A stretch of 64,000 nt of DNA from Thiohalomonas sp963783235 (GCA_963783235.1 CAWAMN010000002.1:558001-622000), one strand, 5' to 3'; counted from the first letter of the stretch, positions 32,861-42,068 are shown. Translations and numbers: made by a program. The notes: generated by a model from the sequence alone, not told the origin.

Positions 32861-34117
32861 ATGAAATTCCAGAATATCGTCCGGGGCGCAGCGCTGGCGG
32901 CAGCCTTCACTTTGGGAGGCACCGTCGCGGCGCAACCGCAGGTATTGGCCACCATCGGCAAATATCAGGTCACGGCCAATCACCTCGATCAGGCCATAGC
33001 CAGTTCCCCCTTTGCTTCCCGCTTCATCGCCATGGAAGCCAACCAGCAGGCGGCCCTTCGCGGCGACATGCTCAAGCGTTTGGTCGCTTCGCGATTGCTG
33101 ACACTCGAAGCCGAACGCCTGGGGCTCGACGAGGAGCCCGCGTTCGCCAAAGAGCTCAACGACTTTCGCCGCGGTGAGCTCTATCAGGCTTACTGGAATC
33201 GGGTCCGTGAGGAGATCCACCTGAGCGAAGCGGAACTGGCCGACCTCAAGGACAGGCTCAAAGGCGAGACCGATGCGCTCGCCGCCGCCCGGTCTGAACG
33301 GCTCTCCAAGCGCTACCGACTGGCCAAACTCGAGAAGCTGCGGGAACTGAGAAAGCAGTTCGACGTCATCAACTATTCCCGCCGACTCGCTGAAGATCCT
33401 CAAGCCGAAACCGTCCTGGCCGAGGGCCGCGGCTTCGAGGTGCTCTACTCGGAACTGGGCGAAATCGCCGAAGATGCCAAGCTCGCCCGTATCGAAGAGG
33501 CTTTTTATTCGCGGCTCGAATTGGAGCTGGTCGCCCAGGCCGCCGAGGAGTCGGGCATCGACGTGTCAGAGGCCATCGCCCAATTCCGTCAGGAACAACT
33601 GCCGGCCCGACTGCTGCAGCGAAAGGCCAAGGAGTGGATCCCCGGCCGTGAGGAGGCTCGCGCCTACTTCGAAGCCCACCCGGACATCGGCTATGTACCC
33701 GAGGTGCGTCACGTCGGTCAAATCGTCGTGGAAGACGAGGCGCTCGCCGATCGACTTCAAAAGCGGATAGAAAACGGCGAAAGTCTGTTCGAGCTGGCCA
33801 AGGAGTACAGCACTGACCCCTACGGCAAGCAGCATGCCGGCAACATGGGTTGGCTCAAAGAGGGTAGCGGTATGCCCGCCATTGAGGCGGCACTGGCCGC
33901 TCTTCCCGACAACACGGTCAGCGAACCGGTTCAGACTCAAAAGGGCTGGCATTTGGTCGTTATCATTGACCGTCGCAAGGCGCGCCAAATGGCCTTCGAA
34001 CAGGTGGAAGACCGCGTTCAGCAGGCCATGTACAACGAACACATTTCGCCCTTTCTGAAAGCGTTGGGCCAGCGCTATCAGGTCGCCTGGAATCTCACCG
34101 AAGCGCCGGCCCGATGA
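32861..34117 (+). CDS. Periplasmic PpiC/SurA-type peptidyl-prolyl isomerase
   Basis: A 418-residue exported foldase. The signal peptide (IVRGAALAAAFTLGGTVAA) is followed by a SurA-N-like helical domain and a central charged helical region. One parvulin domain lies near 285-375: VRHVGQIVVEDEALADRL, LAKEYSTDPYGKQHAGNMGWL and KGWHLVVIIDRR. It probably assists folding of exported proteins, perhaps the adjacent heptaheme cytochrome. The ATG at 32861 fits the signal peptide. It overlaps the TlpA-type gene by 4 nt. Confidence 0.88.
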   Translation: MKFQNIVRGAALAAAFTLGGTVAAQPQVLATIGKYQVTANHLDQAIASSPFASRFIAMEANQQAALRGDMLKRLVASRLLTLEAERLGLDEEPAFAKELNDFRRGELYQAYWNRVREEIHLSEAELADLKDRLKGETDALAAARSERLSKRYRLAKLEKLRELRKQFDVINYSRRLAEDPQAETVLAEGRGFEVLYSELGEIAEDAKLARIEEAFYSRLELELVAQAAEESGIDVSEAIAQFRQEQLPARLLQRKAKEWIPGREEARAYFEAHPDIGYVPEVRHVGQIVVEDEALADRLQKRIENGESLFELAKEYSTDPYGKQHAGNMGWLKEGSGMPAIEAALAALPDNTVSEPVQTQKGWHLVVIIDRRKARQMAFEQVEDRVQQAMYNEHISPFLKALGQRYQVAWNLTEAPAR

Positions 34118-34611
34118 GGTCCCGGCTCTTCGGGCTCGTCTTTGCGCTGGTCTTCAGCGCATCCGCGGTGGCCACCAGCGGCCCCGCGGGCGAGCTTCCA
34201 TCGCTGCGCCTCCAGGGCCTCGATGGCGGATTTCATGAACTGAACGAGTGGCGCGGAAAGCCGCTGATAGTGAATTTTTGGGCCTCGTGGTGTAGCCCCT
34301 GCCAGTACGAAATACCGGATCTGGTGAGGTTTCAGAACCAGTATGCCGACAAAGGCCTGCAAGTAGTCAGCGTTGGCCTGGACAAGGAGCGCCCGCTACG
34401 CAATGTGCATCGGACCCTGGGGATCAACTACCCGGTTCTCCTGGGCGATCCCGCGCGCCATTCACGGCTGCTGGCGGCCCTGGGAAACCGGCGGCAAATC
34501 GTTCCCTTCACCCTGGTGGTCGACCGGGAGGGTCGCATCATCTATCGGCATACCGGCCGTTTCGGCCAGGATGCGTTTGACACCTACGTCCTGCCAATGC
34601 TCGGGGAGTGA
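34114..34611 (+). CDS. TlpA-like thioredoxin-fold protein
   Basis: A 165-residue exported thioredoxin-like protein. Signal peptide FGLVFALVFSASAVATS, then LIVNFWASWCSPCQYEIPDLVRF with redox WCSPC and the cis-Pro loop QIVPFTLVVDREG. The family reduces periplasmic disulfides, often those of apocytochromes. Coupling to the PpiC-type gene and the upstream heptaheme gene suggests it keeps CXXCH cysteines of that cytochrome reduced, or handles its CC motif; this is inference. Confidence 0.88.
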   Translation: MRSRLFGLVFALVFSASAVATSGPAGELPSLRLQGLDGGFHELNEWRGKPLIVNFWASWCSPCQYEIPDLVRFQNQYADKGLQVVSVGLDKERPLRNVHRTLGINYPVLLGDPARHSRLLAALGNRRQIVPFTLVVDREGRIIYRHTGRFGQDAFDTYVLPMLGE

Positions 34612-34667
34612 TCCCGGGGCATACGGGAAAGCTTCTCCCCCTTCGGGACGGGTGATCGCCAAACGGG

Positions 34668-35315
34668 CTACGAGGGTCGATCGTCACGGGGTACCGGCGG
34701 CGGCGGCCCTCCCCTTCCGAAAAGACGGGAGAGCCGGCGGCCCACGGCGCGAATGCCCCGCCAAACTTTCGGCAGGAGCCATACCAGGAGAATCAGAAAA
34801 AGGATCAGCAGGATGAGAAAAAGAGTGGGATGCTTGAGGGCGGCCCACACGCCCCCAATGACCACGAGATCTTCGCTCACCGATGCGGTCCAGTTGCTGA
34901 ACGGTTCGGGAGAGGTATTGATCAGCACGCGGCTGCCCGCCTTTAGCGAATGGCTGCCGGCGGCCAAGCCGCCACCGACGATGGCAGCCGCAATTTCCGC
35001 CGCCGGCGCCACATCCCCCAAGGCACCGGCAGCGAGCACCGCGCCCGCGGGGATCCTGACGAAGGTCTGAATGGCATCCCAGCCGGTATCCACGCCGGGT
35101 GTCTTGTCGGCAAAGAACTCCACCGCATACATCAAACCGGCCGCAGCCATCACCAACGGATCGCTCAGTACCGCCAAATCGGGTGGCAACTCGGCATAGC
35201 CGTTGGCCTGCATGTAGCCAAGGACCAGCAGCGTCGCATAAAGGTTGATGCCGCTCGCCCAGCCGACCCCCAGCGTCAAAGCAAGGGTCTCGACAATGCT
35301 CTGGTACGCTTCCAT
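34668..35315 (-). CDS. DUF4126 membrane protein
   Basis: A 215-residue membrane protein of the DUF4126 type. It starts MEAYQSIVETLALTLGVGWASGINLYATLLVLG, includes FFADKTPGVDTGWDAIQTFVRIPAGAVLAAGA and a Gly/Ala-rich GGGLAAGSHSLKAGSRVLINTSPEP segment, then a hydrophobic C-terminal span and a Pro-rich tail. The ATG at 35315 follows GGGAAAG. Function unknown. It lies downstream of hslO on the minus strand and converges with the TlpA-type gene. Confidence 0.85.
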   Translation of the reverse strand: MEAYQSIVETLALTLGVGWASGINLYATLLVLGYMQANGYAELPPDLAVLSDPLVMAAAGLMYAVEFFADKTPGVDTGWDAIQTFVRIPAGAVLAAGALGDVAPAAEIAAAIVGGGLAAGSHSLKAGSRVLINTSPEPFSNWTASVSEDLVVIGGVWAALKHPTLFLILLILFLILLVWLLPKVWRGIRAVGRRLSRLFGRGGPPPPVPRDDRPS

Positions 35316-35454
35316 GATGCTTTCCCACAAAGCCCTTATGGCAAGCTTAGTGAGCCATGCGGCTGATGGGCAATGCCGATCAGGTGCGCCTCCCCCTGGA
35401 GGCGTTTCGGGAAACAGGAAGCGGGATTGCCACCGACGATACCGATGAGAAAAC

Positions 35455-36318
35455 TCAGTGGCGGGTGGCTGAAACCTCCGGCTGGGTCTGGCCCGCAAAG
35501 AGACGTTCCACATCCACGGCATCGAAGGCGTAACGCCGGTTACAGAACTCGCAGTTAACCGCTACCTCACCTTCCGTGCGGATGATGTCCGCCACCTCGT
35601 CATGGCCGATGCCCCGGAGTGCACCTTCCACTCGCTCCCGGGAACAGGAGCAGCGGAAGCTCACGGGCTCATTTTCGAAGACTCTTACGTCTTCCTCATG
35701 GAAGAGGCGGTGAATCACCTCTCCCTGTTCGAGGTCGAGCAATTCCGGGTCGGTGATGGTTTCTGCCAGCGTGGAGACGCGATTCCAGGCGTCTTCCTCG
35801 CTGTACTGCCCGGGCAAGTCCTGGACCAGAAGACCGGCCGCGCTCTCGGCATCCGCTGCCAGCCACAACCGGGTGGGCAGCTGTTCGGAGCGATAGAGAT
35901 ATCCCTCGATGGCCTCGGCGAAGCGCTCGCCCTCCAGCGGGACGATGCCCTGATAGCGATCGCGCCCCTTCGGTTCGATGGTAATGATCAGCTGGGCGTC
36001 ACCGAACTGGCCGCTCAGGCTGGCCCCATCCGGCTCGCCCTCCCAATGGGCCAGGCCACGGAGCGTGCGCGCACTGGTGCATTCCACCACCATCATTCCG
36101 ATGGGCCCATCGCCACGGATCTGAAGCGTCATGCTGCCGTCAAACTTAAGGGTCGCCGAAAGCAGCACACTGGCCGCCATCAGCTCGCCCAAGCGCTCCC
36201 GAACCACCGGTGGGTAGTCGTGCCGCTCCAGCACGGCTTGCCAGCTCGCGTCGAGGCGAACCAGTTCACCGCGAATGCCGAGATTTTCGAAAAGAAACCG
36301 CTGCAGTGTATCGTTCAT
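35455..36318 (-). CDS. hslO: Redox-regulated chaperone Hsp33
   Basis: A 287-residue cytosolic holdase that is activated by oxidation. The N-terminal chaperone domain (residues 1-180) is complete. The C-terminal zinc switch has CSCS (about 230) and CEFC (about 262), the four cysteines that bind zinc when reduced and form disulfides under oxidative stress. Length and motifs match the family. An inverted-arm element lies directly upstream, between hslO and gatB. Confidence 0.95.
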   Translation of the reverse strand: MNDTLQRFLFENLGIRGELVRLDASWQAVLERHDYPPVVRERLGELMAASVLLSATLKFDGSMTLQIRGDGPIGMMVVECTSARTLRGLAHWEGEPDGASLSGQFGDAQLIITIEPKGRDRYQGIVPLEGERFAEAIEGYLYRSEQLPTRLWLAADAESAAGLLVQDLPGQYSEEDAWNRVSTLAETITDPELLDLEQGEVIHRLFHEEDVRVFENEPVSFRCSCSRERVEGALRGIGHDEVADIIRTEGEVAVNCEFCNRRYAFDAVDVERLFAGQTQPEVSATRH

Positions 36319-36375
36319 ATGGCCGGTGAGACTCTATTTCGATGCGGAAGTTTCGGCACATGGACCCGAAGGAGA

Positions 36376-36516
36376 AACCACGGGGATACGGGGTGCACAG
36401 GGAAAACAAATTTTTCCGCGTGCACAAGTCTGCCCGACCGCTCCCGATGGCAGGATAAGGCGCAAATCCCGTACGTGTTCGCCCTGGTTGATGTAACCCC
36501 GTGCTCCCCGTGGTTC
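36376..36516. repeat. Inverted-arm element, 141 bp
   Basis: Left arm AACCACGGGGATACGGGGTG (36376-36407), right arm AACCCCGTGCTCCCCGTGGTT (36495-36516; shown in two pieces here, AACCCCGTGC and TCCCCGTGGTT). Non-coding filler between hslO and gatB. Same arm family as 1283-1729. Confidence 0.65.
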
Positions 36517-36523
36517 AACCGCC

Positions 36524-37957
36524 TTAGCCGATCTTTTCCTTGAGCAGATCGTTCACCTGCTGGGGGTTGGCCTTGCCCTTGCTCGCCTTCATCACCTGTC
36601 CGACGAAGAAACCGAGAAGTTTGTCCTTGCCGCCGCGGTACTGTTCGACCTGTTTCGGGTTGTCGGCGATCACCTGATCGATGATGCCCTCGATGGCTCC
36701 GGTATCCGTGATCTGCTTGAGCCCTTTCGACTCGATCACCGCATCGGCGTCACCTTCGCCGTTCCACATCGCCTCGAAGACATCCTTGGCAATCTTCCCG
36801 GAAATGGTATTGTCGGCGATGCGCTTGAGCATCCCGCCCAACATCTCGGCGGAAACCGGCGATTCGCCAATATCCTTGCCGTGCTTGTTCAGGAACGCCG
36901 ACAAGTCTCCCATCACCCAGTTGGCTGCGGTCTTCGGATCGCCACCGGCAACCTTCACCACGGCCTCATAGAAGTCGCCTATCTCGCGGGAGGCGGTCAA
37001 AACACCGGCGTCATAGCTCGAGAGCCCGTAGTGGGTAACAAAGCGCTCCCTCTTCTCATCCGGTAGTTCCGGCAGGGTCTTACGCACGTCCTCCACGAAC
37101 ACCCGGTCCAATTCCAACGGCAGGAGGTCGGGGTCGGGGAAGTAGCGGTAGTCGTTGGCCTCCTCCTTGGAGCGCATGGAGCGGGTTTCGCCCTTGTCGG
37201 CGTCGTAAAGGCGGGTCTCCTGCACCACCTCGCCGCCCCCCTCGATCACGGCAATCTGACGCTCGATCTCGAAGTCGATGGCGCGCTCGACGAAGCGGAA
37301 GGAGTTGAGGTTCTTCAGCTCCGCACGGGTGCCGAATTCCTTCTGGCCCTTCGGACGCACCGAGACGTTGGCGTCGCAGCGGAACGAGCCTTCCTGCATG
37401 TTGCCGTCGCAGATCTCCAGGTAACGGACCAGAGAGCGCATTTTTTTCATATAGGCAACCGCCTCTTTGGCCGAACGCAGTTCCGGCTCGGAGACGATCT
37501 CCAAAAGCGGCGTACCGGCGCGGTTAAGGTCGACGCCGGTCATGCCGTGGAAGTCCTCATGCAGGGACTTGCCGGCATCCTCTTCCAGGTGTGCCCGGGT
37601 GACGCCGATGCGCCGGGTCTCCCCATCCTCCAGCTCGATATCCAGGTGTCCGCCCTCGACAATGGGAAGCTCATACTGGGAGATCTGGTAGCCCTTGGGC
37701 AGATCGGGATAGAAGTAATTCTTGCGGGCGAAAACCGACCGCTCGGCGACATGGGCGCCGATGGCAAGACCAAACTTGGCGGCCATGCGCACCACCTCAC
37801 GGTTCAACACCGGCAACACGCCCGGGAGCCCGAGGTCGACCGGGCAGGCCTGCGTGTTCGGCTCGGCGCCGTAGGCCGTGGAAGCCCCGGAGAAAATCTT
37901 GCTCTTGGTAGCGAGCTGGGCATGAATCTCCAGCCCGATGACACATTCCCAATCCAT
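36524..37957 (-). CDS. gatB: Asp-tRNA(Asn)/Glu-tRNA(Gln) amidotransferase subunit B
   Basis: A 477-residue subunit that binds mischarged tRNA and activates it for transamidation. N-terminal WECVIGLEIHAQLATKSKIFSGAS is diagnostic; the kinase-like core and the C-terminal YqeY-like tail (KGKANPQQVNDLLKEKIG) are complete. It is the last of gatC-gatA-gatB on the minus strand, separated from gatA by a 112-bp inverted-arm element rather than the usual short gap. Confidence 0.97.
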   Translation of the reverse strand: MDWECVIGLEIHAQLATKSKIFSGASTAYGAEPNTQACPVDLGLPGVLPVLNREVVRMAAKFGLAIGAHVAERSVFARKNYFYPDLPKGYQISQYELPIVEGGHLDIELEDGETRRIGVTRAHLEEDAGKSLHEDFHGMTGVDLNRAGTPLLEIVSEPELRSAKEAVAYMKKMRSLVRYLEICDGNMQEGSFRCDANVSVRPKGQKEFGTRAELKNLNSFRFVERAIDFEIERQIAVIEGGGEVVQETRLYDADKGETRSMRSKEEANDYRYFPDPDLLPLELDRVFVEDVRKTLPELPDEKRERFVTHYGLSSYDAGVLTASREIGDFYEAVVKVAGGDPKTAANWVMGDLSAFLNKHGKDIGESPVSAEMLGGMLKRIADNTISGKIAKDVFEAMWNGEGDADAVIESKGLKQITDTGAIEGIIDQVIADNPKQVEQYRGGKDKLLGFFVGQVMKASKGKANPQQVNDLLKEKIG

Positions 37958-37973
37958 ATCTAAACCTCTTTGT

Positions 37974-38085
37974 TAACCACGGGGTGCACGGGGAACACGG
38001 GGTTTGGGGCGTTTATTTCCATGCCTCCGACCTGCCGCAGGTACATTTCTATCGACCCCGTGTCCTCCGTGCCCCCCGTGGTTTA
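37974..38085. repeat. Inverted-arm element, 112 bp, supplying the gatA stop
   Basis: Left arm TTAACCACGGGGTGCACGGGG (first 20 nt match the 1283 arm) and right arm ending CCCCCCGTGGTTTA. The minus-strand TAA stop of gatA is the last three bases of the right arm. Non-coding. Confidence 0.7.
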
Positions 38086-39537
38086 TTCAAAGCCTTTCGG
38101 CGCGCGGGTGTGCCAGTCGGTGGTCTGCTGGTACTGATGGGCCACGTTCAGGAGCCGCGCCTCGTCGAAATAGTTGCCGATGATCTGCAGGCCGACGGGG
38201 CGCTCGCCGGCGAAGCCGGCGGGCACCGACATGCCCGGCAGACCGGCCAGGTTGACGGCGATGGTGTAGATGTCCGACAGGTACATGGTGACGGGGTCGT
38301 TGGCCTTTTCGCCGATGTTGAAGGCGACGCCCGGTGAGGTCGGTCCCATCAGCACGTCCACCTCTTCAAACGCCTTGATAAAGTCGTCACGAATCAGGCG
38401 GCGCAGCTGCTGGGCCTTCAGATAGTAGGCGTCATAATAACCGGCGGAGAGCGCGTAGGTGCCAACCATGATGCGGCGCTTGACCTCGGGGCCGAAGCCC
38501 TCGCCACGGGAACGCTTGTAGAGGTCTTCCAGATCCTTCGGCTCCTCGCAGCGGTACCCGAACCGCACACCGTCGAAACGGGACAGGTTGGACGAGCACT
38601 CGGCCGGCGCCACCACATAGTAGGTGGGGACCGCCAGGCCGGTATTGGGCAGGCTGACCTCCTTCACCTCGGCGCCGAGTCGCTTGTACTCCCCGATGGC
38701 CGCCTCGACCACCCTGGACACGTCCGGGTCGAGACCCTCGCCGAAATACTCCTTGGGAAGACCGATGCGAAGGCCCTTCAGGTCGTTGCCGAGTCCGGCC
38801 GCGTAATCGGGCACCTCACGGTCGACGCAGGTGGAGTCGCGCTCATCGAAACCGGCCATGACCGAAAGCAAAAGGGCGCAGTCCTCGGCGGTGCGGGCCA
38901 TCGGGCCGCCCTGGTCCAGCGAGGAGGCAAAGGCGATCATGCCGTAACGGGAGACGCGGCCATAGGTGGGCTTCAGGCCGGTGATGCCGCACAGGGCCGC
39001 CGGCTGGCGAATCGAGCCCCCGGTATCGGTACCGGTCGCTCCGGGGGCGAGGCGCGCCGCCACGGCGGTGGCGGAACCGCCGGAAGAGCCGCCCGGAACC
39101 GCATCGAGGTCCCAGGGATTTCTCGCCGGACCGTAGAAGCTGGTCTCGTTGGAGGAGCCCATCGCGAACTCATCCATGTTGGTCTTGCCCAGCATGACCG
39201 CGCCGGCGGCCTTGAAGCGCTCCACCACCGTGGCATCGTAAGGGGCGACAAAGTTGTCCAGCATCTTCGAGCCGCAGGAGGTCCGCACACCACGGGTGCA
39301 GAAAATGTCCTTGTGGGCGATCGGCACACCGAGCAGGGGGCCGGTTTCGCCACGGGCGATGCGCTGGTCCGCCTCGCGCGCCTGCTCCAGGGCCGCCTCG
39401 GCGGTCACGGTGATGTAACTGTTCAGTTTCCCGTCGAAGCGTTCGATGCGGTCCACGAACGTCCGCGTCAACTCCTCGCTGGAGAATTCGCCGGCCTTGA
39501 GACCGGCTGCGAGTTCGGCGATGGTCTTGTTATGCAT
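38083..39537 (-). CDS. gatA: Asp-tRNA(Asn)/Glu-tRNA(Gln) amidotransferase subunit A
   Basis: A 484-residue amidase subunit that releases ammonia from glutamine for the GatCAB complex. The catalytic Lys is in PIAHKDIFCTRG, the Gly/Ser-rich signature in PGGSSGGSATAVAA, and the nucleophile region in GTDTGGSIRQPAALCG. The ATG at 39537 (MHNKTIAELAAGL) gives the normal N terminus. A short CTCGTATCT repeat lies between gatC and gatA. Confidence 0.96.
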   Translation of the reverse strand: MHNKTIAELAAGLKAGEFSSEELTRTFVDRIERFDGKLNSYITVTAEAALEQAREADQRIARGETGPLLGVPIAHKDIFCTRGVRTSCGSKMLDNFVAPYDATVVERFKAAGAVMLGKTNMDEFAMGSSNETSFYGPARNPWDLDAVPGGSSGGSATAVAARLAPGATGTDTGGSIRQPAALCGITGLKPTYGRVSRYGMIAFASSLDQGGPMARTAEDCALLLSVMAGFDERDSTCVDREVPDYAAGLGNDLKGLRIGLPKEYFGEGLDPDVSRVVEAAIGEYKRLGAEVKEVSLPNTGLAVPTYYVVAPAECSSNLSRFDGVRFGYRCEEPKDLEDLYKRSRGEGFGPEVKRRIMVGTYALSAGYYDAYYLKAQQLRRLIRDDFIKAFEEVDVLMGPTSPGVAFNIGEKANDPVTMYLSDIYTIAVNLAGLPGMSVPAGFAGERPVGLQIIGNYFDEARLLNVAHQYQQTTDWHTRAPKGFE

Positions 39538-39552
39538 GTTAGACTCAAATTC

Positions 39553-39630
39553 TGGATACGAGATGGAAGATTCGAGGGAGCGTGGGCTCGGATCCGGAGT
39601 TCGCATCCCGGCCCTCGGACCTCGTATCTA
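39553..39630. repeat. ATACGAG/CTCGTAT intergenic repeat
   Basis: GATACGAGAT...GATTCGAGG...CCTCGGACCTCGTATCTA fills the gatC-gatA gap. Related sequence occurs at 41105-41172 (mreB-mreC gap) and weakly at 50447-50470. Confidence 0.5.
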
Positions 39631-39915
39631 CTCTATAACCTTCGGGACCAGATACAGGCCCGCCTCGGTCGCGGGGGCATTCTTCTGGAATTCGGCACGC
39701 TGGTCGGTCTCCGAAACCCGGTCCTCGCGCAGCCGTTGGCCCATATCCAGCGGGTGGGCCATCGGTACCACATCGGTGGTGTCCACGGCATTCATCTGTT
39801 CGACGAGCTCGAGAATGTTCGACAGGTTCGTGGCATACTCCGGGATATCCTTCTCGGAGATAGCCAATCGCGCCAGATGCGCGATGCGCTCCACGTCGTC
39901 TCTGTCCAGGGCCAT
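39628..39915 (-). CDS. gatC: Asp-tRNA(Asn)/Glu-tRNA(Gln) amidotransferase subunit C
   Basis: A 95-residue subunit that holds GatA and GatB together. It starts MALDRDDVERIAHLARLAISE and ends in the conserved GLYLVPKVIE. The start has GGAG upstream; ATGs further 5' add non-homologous residues. First gene of the leftward gat unit, divergent from mreB with a 135-nt promoter gap. Confidence 0.95.
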   Translation of the reverse strand: MALDRDDVERIAHLARLAISEKDIPEYATNLSNILELVEQMNAVDTTDVVPMAHPLDMGQRLREDRVSETDQRAEFQKNAPATEAGLYLVPKVIE

Positions 39916-40050
39916 GAGGCACTCCATCCGGTCAGTTAGCGGAAAAAGCAGAAACTTATCACAGTTACGAACTTGCCCAAAGACCCGCGGCATTGCTAAA
40001 TTACGTCCGGTTTACTCCGCCGACTCATTTTATTTATAGAAGCGACTGCC

Positions 40051-41103
40051 ATGCTGGGATCTTTCCGGGGTCTTTTTTCGTACGACATCTCTATCGACCT
40101 GGGTACTGCCAACACCCTTATTTACGTTCGTGGTGAGGGCATCATCCTCAACGAACCTTCGGTGGTCGCCATCCGACAGGAGTCCGGCCCCAACAACACC
40201 AAGCGGATTGCCGCCGTTGGCGCCGAGGCCAAGCAGATGCTGGGGCGCACGCCAGGCAATATCACCGCTATCCGCCCGATGAAGGACGGCGTCATCGCCG
40301 ACTTCACCATCACCGAGAAGATGCTCCAGCACTTCATCCGCAAGGTCCATGAGGACAAGTTCAAGGTCTTCAAGCCGAGTCCCCGGGTGCTGATCTGCGT
40401 CCCGTGCGGGGCCACCCAGGTGGAGCGCCGGGCCATCAAGGAGTCGGCGGCGGGAGCCGGGGCCCGTGAGGTCTACCTCATCGAGGAGCCCATGGCAGCG
40501 GCCATCGGTGCCGGTATGCCCATTTCCGAGGCGAGCGGTTCCATGGTGCTGGACATTGGCGGCGGTACCACCGAAATCGCTGTGCTTTCCCTCAACGGCA
40601 TCGTTTACGACAACTCGGTGCGGGTGGGCGGCGACCGTTTCGATGAGGCCATCATCAACTATGTGCGCCGAAATTACGGGACCCTCATTGGTGAATCCAC
40701 CGCCGAGCGCATAAAAGAGCAGATCGGCACAGCCTACCCGGGCACCGAGGTGCGAGAGATCGAGGTCCGCGGCCGTAATCTGGCCGAGGGCATCCCGCGC
40801 AGCTTCACCCTCAATAGCAACGAGATCCTGGAAGCGCTCCAGGAACCCCTCTCAGGGATCGTCAGTGCCGTCAAAACAGCTCTGGAACAGACGCCCCCGG
40901 AACTGGGCGCCGATATCGCCGAACGCGGCATGGTACTGACCGGCGGCGGTGCACTGCTGCGCGATTTGGATCGGCTGCTGGTGGAAGAGACGGGCCTGCC
41001 GGTGATTATCGCCGAGGATCCGCTCACCTGTGTTGCGCGCGGCGGCGGCCGGGCCCTGGAGTTGATGGACGAGCACGGCGGCGACCTGTTTGCCCTGGAG
41101 TAG
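40051..41103 (+). CDS. mreB: Rod shape-determining actin homolog MreB
   Basis: A 350-residue bacterial actin that organises sidewall synthesis at the inner membrane. Phosphate-1 region DLGTANTLIYVRG, IEEPMAAAIGAGMPI, phosphate-2 MVLDIGGGTTEIAVLSL and the adenosine motif LTGGGALLRDLD are all present. The N-terminal MLGSFRGLFSYD amphipathic stretch fits membrane attachment. First gene of mreBCD-mrdA-rodA. Confidence 0.97.
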   Translation: MLGSFRGLFSYDISIDLGTANTLIYVRGEGIILNEPSVVAIRQESGPNNTKRIAAVGAEAKQMLGRTPGNITAIRPMKDGVIADFTITEKMLQHFIRKVHEDKFKVFKPSPRVLICVPCGATQVERRAIKESAAGAGAREVYLIEEPMAAAIGAGMPISEASGSMVLDIGGGTTEIAVLSLNGIVYDNSVRVGGDRFDEAIINYVRRNYGTLIGESTAERIKEQIGTAYPGTEVREIEVRGRNLAEGIPRSFTLNSNEILEALQEPLSGIVSAVKTALEQTPPELGADIAERGMVLTGGGALLRDLDRLLVEETGLPVIIAEDPLTCVARGGGRALELMDEHGGDLFALE

Positions 41104-41104
41104 A

Positions 41105-41172
41105 CCAGGTCCGAGGTAAAGGAATCGAGATACGGGCATCGCACCTCGTATCTCCAGCCTCGTATCTGAAGT
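41105..41172. repeat. Second ATACGAG/CTCGTAT intergenic repeat
   Basis: CAGGTCCGAGGTA...ATCGAGATACGGG...CACCTCGTATCTCC...CCTCGTATCTGAAG, related to 39553-39630. Lies just before the mreC ribosome site. Confidence 0.5.
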
Positions 41173-41184
41173 CGGAGGTGTCAC

Positions 41185-42068
41185 ATCAAGGTACTGTTCC
41201 TGCGCGGACCATCGATGGCGATGCGAGCGGCACTGCTCGTGCTCGCCTCCGTGTTCCTGATGACACTCGATCACCGCCAGCAGCACCTCGAAGCGATCCG
41301 CTCCACCGTTGCCGTCGCACTCTATCCGTTGGAATACCTGGTCGGGTTGCCGGCTGCGGCAGGCAACTGGGCCTCCGAAGCCCTCGCCGCCCGCAACCGG
41401 CTCCTGGATGAGAACGAAACTCTGCGCACCCGTCAGCTGGAGCTCGAAGCGCGTCTCCTGAAATTCAACGCCCTCCAGGCCGAAAACACCCGCCTGCGTG
41501 AAATGCTGCAGTCCTCGCGAAAAGTCGGCGAACGGCTATTGGTGGCGGAGCTGATGGCCGTCGACATGGACCCTTTCAAGCGCCAGGTGGTGCTCAACAA
41601 GGGCTCTCGGGCCGGTGTCTACCGCGGCCACCCCGTTCTCGACGCCAAGGGGGTCATGGGGCAGGTTACCGAGGTGTCGCAGGTAAGCTCGGTGGCGATG
41701 CTGGTGACCGACCCCAGCCACGCGATCCCGGTGCAGGTCAACCGCAACGGCCTTCGCGCCATCGCCCTCGGCACGGGCGAAGCCGACCGGCTCGAGCTTC
41801 CGCACATACCCAACAACGCGGATATCCGTGTGGGCGATCTTCTGGTCACCTCCGGTCTCGGCCGCCGTTTCCCCCCGGCTATCCTGTCGCCGAAGTGCAC
41901 CAAATCGACAAGGATCCCACCCAGCCCTACGCAACCATCGTGGCACGTCCCACCGCGGAGCTGGAGCGGGTCCGGGAAGTGCTACTGGTATGGCCTGCGC
42001 ATCTGACCGGGGCAGCCGATTCGAAAGCGGATAACCAAGAAAGCGGGAAAAGGGAGCCGTCATCATGA
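41185..42068 (+). CDS. mreC: Rod shape-determining protein MreC, one frameshift, unusual start
   Basis: MreC is the periplasmic scaffold of the elongasome. The conserved N terminus KVLFLRGPSMAMRAALLVLASVFLMTLD is preceded by a well-placed GGAGGT, but the start-position codon is ATC; the next ATG (41215) would drop ten conserved residues. A coiled coil and beta-barrel domain follow. Near 41878 a run of six C is one short, shifting frame after SGLGRRFP; the other frame continues GYPVAEVHQIDKDPTQPY to a TGA at 42066-42068, overlapping the mreD ATG. Given the essential role, a sequencing error is likely. Confidence 0.88.
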
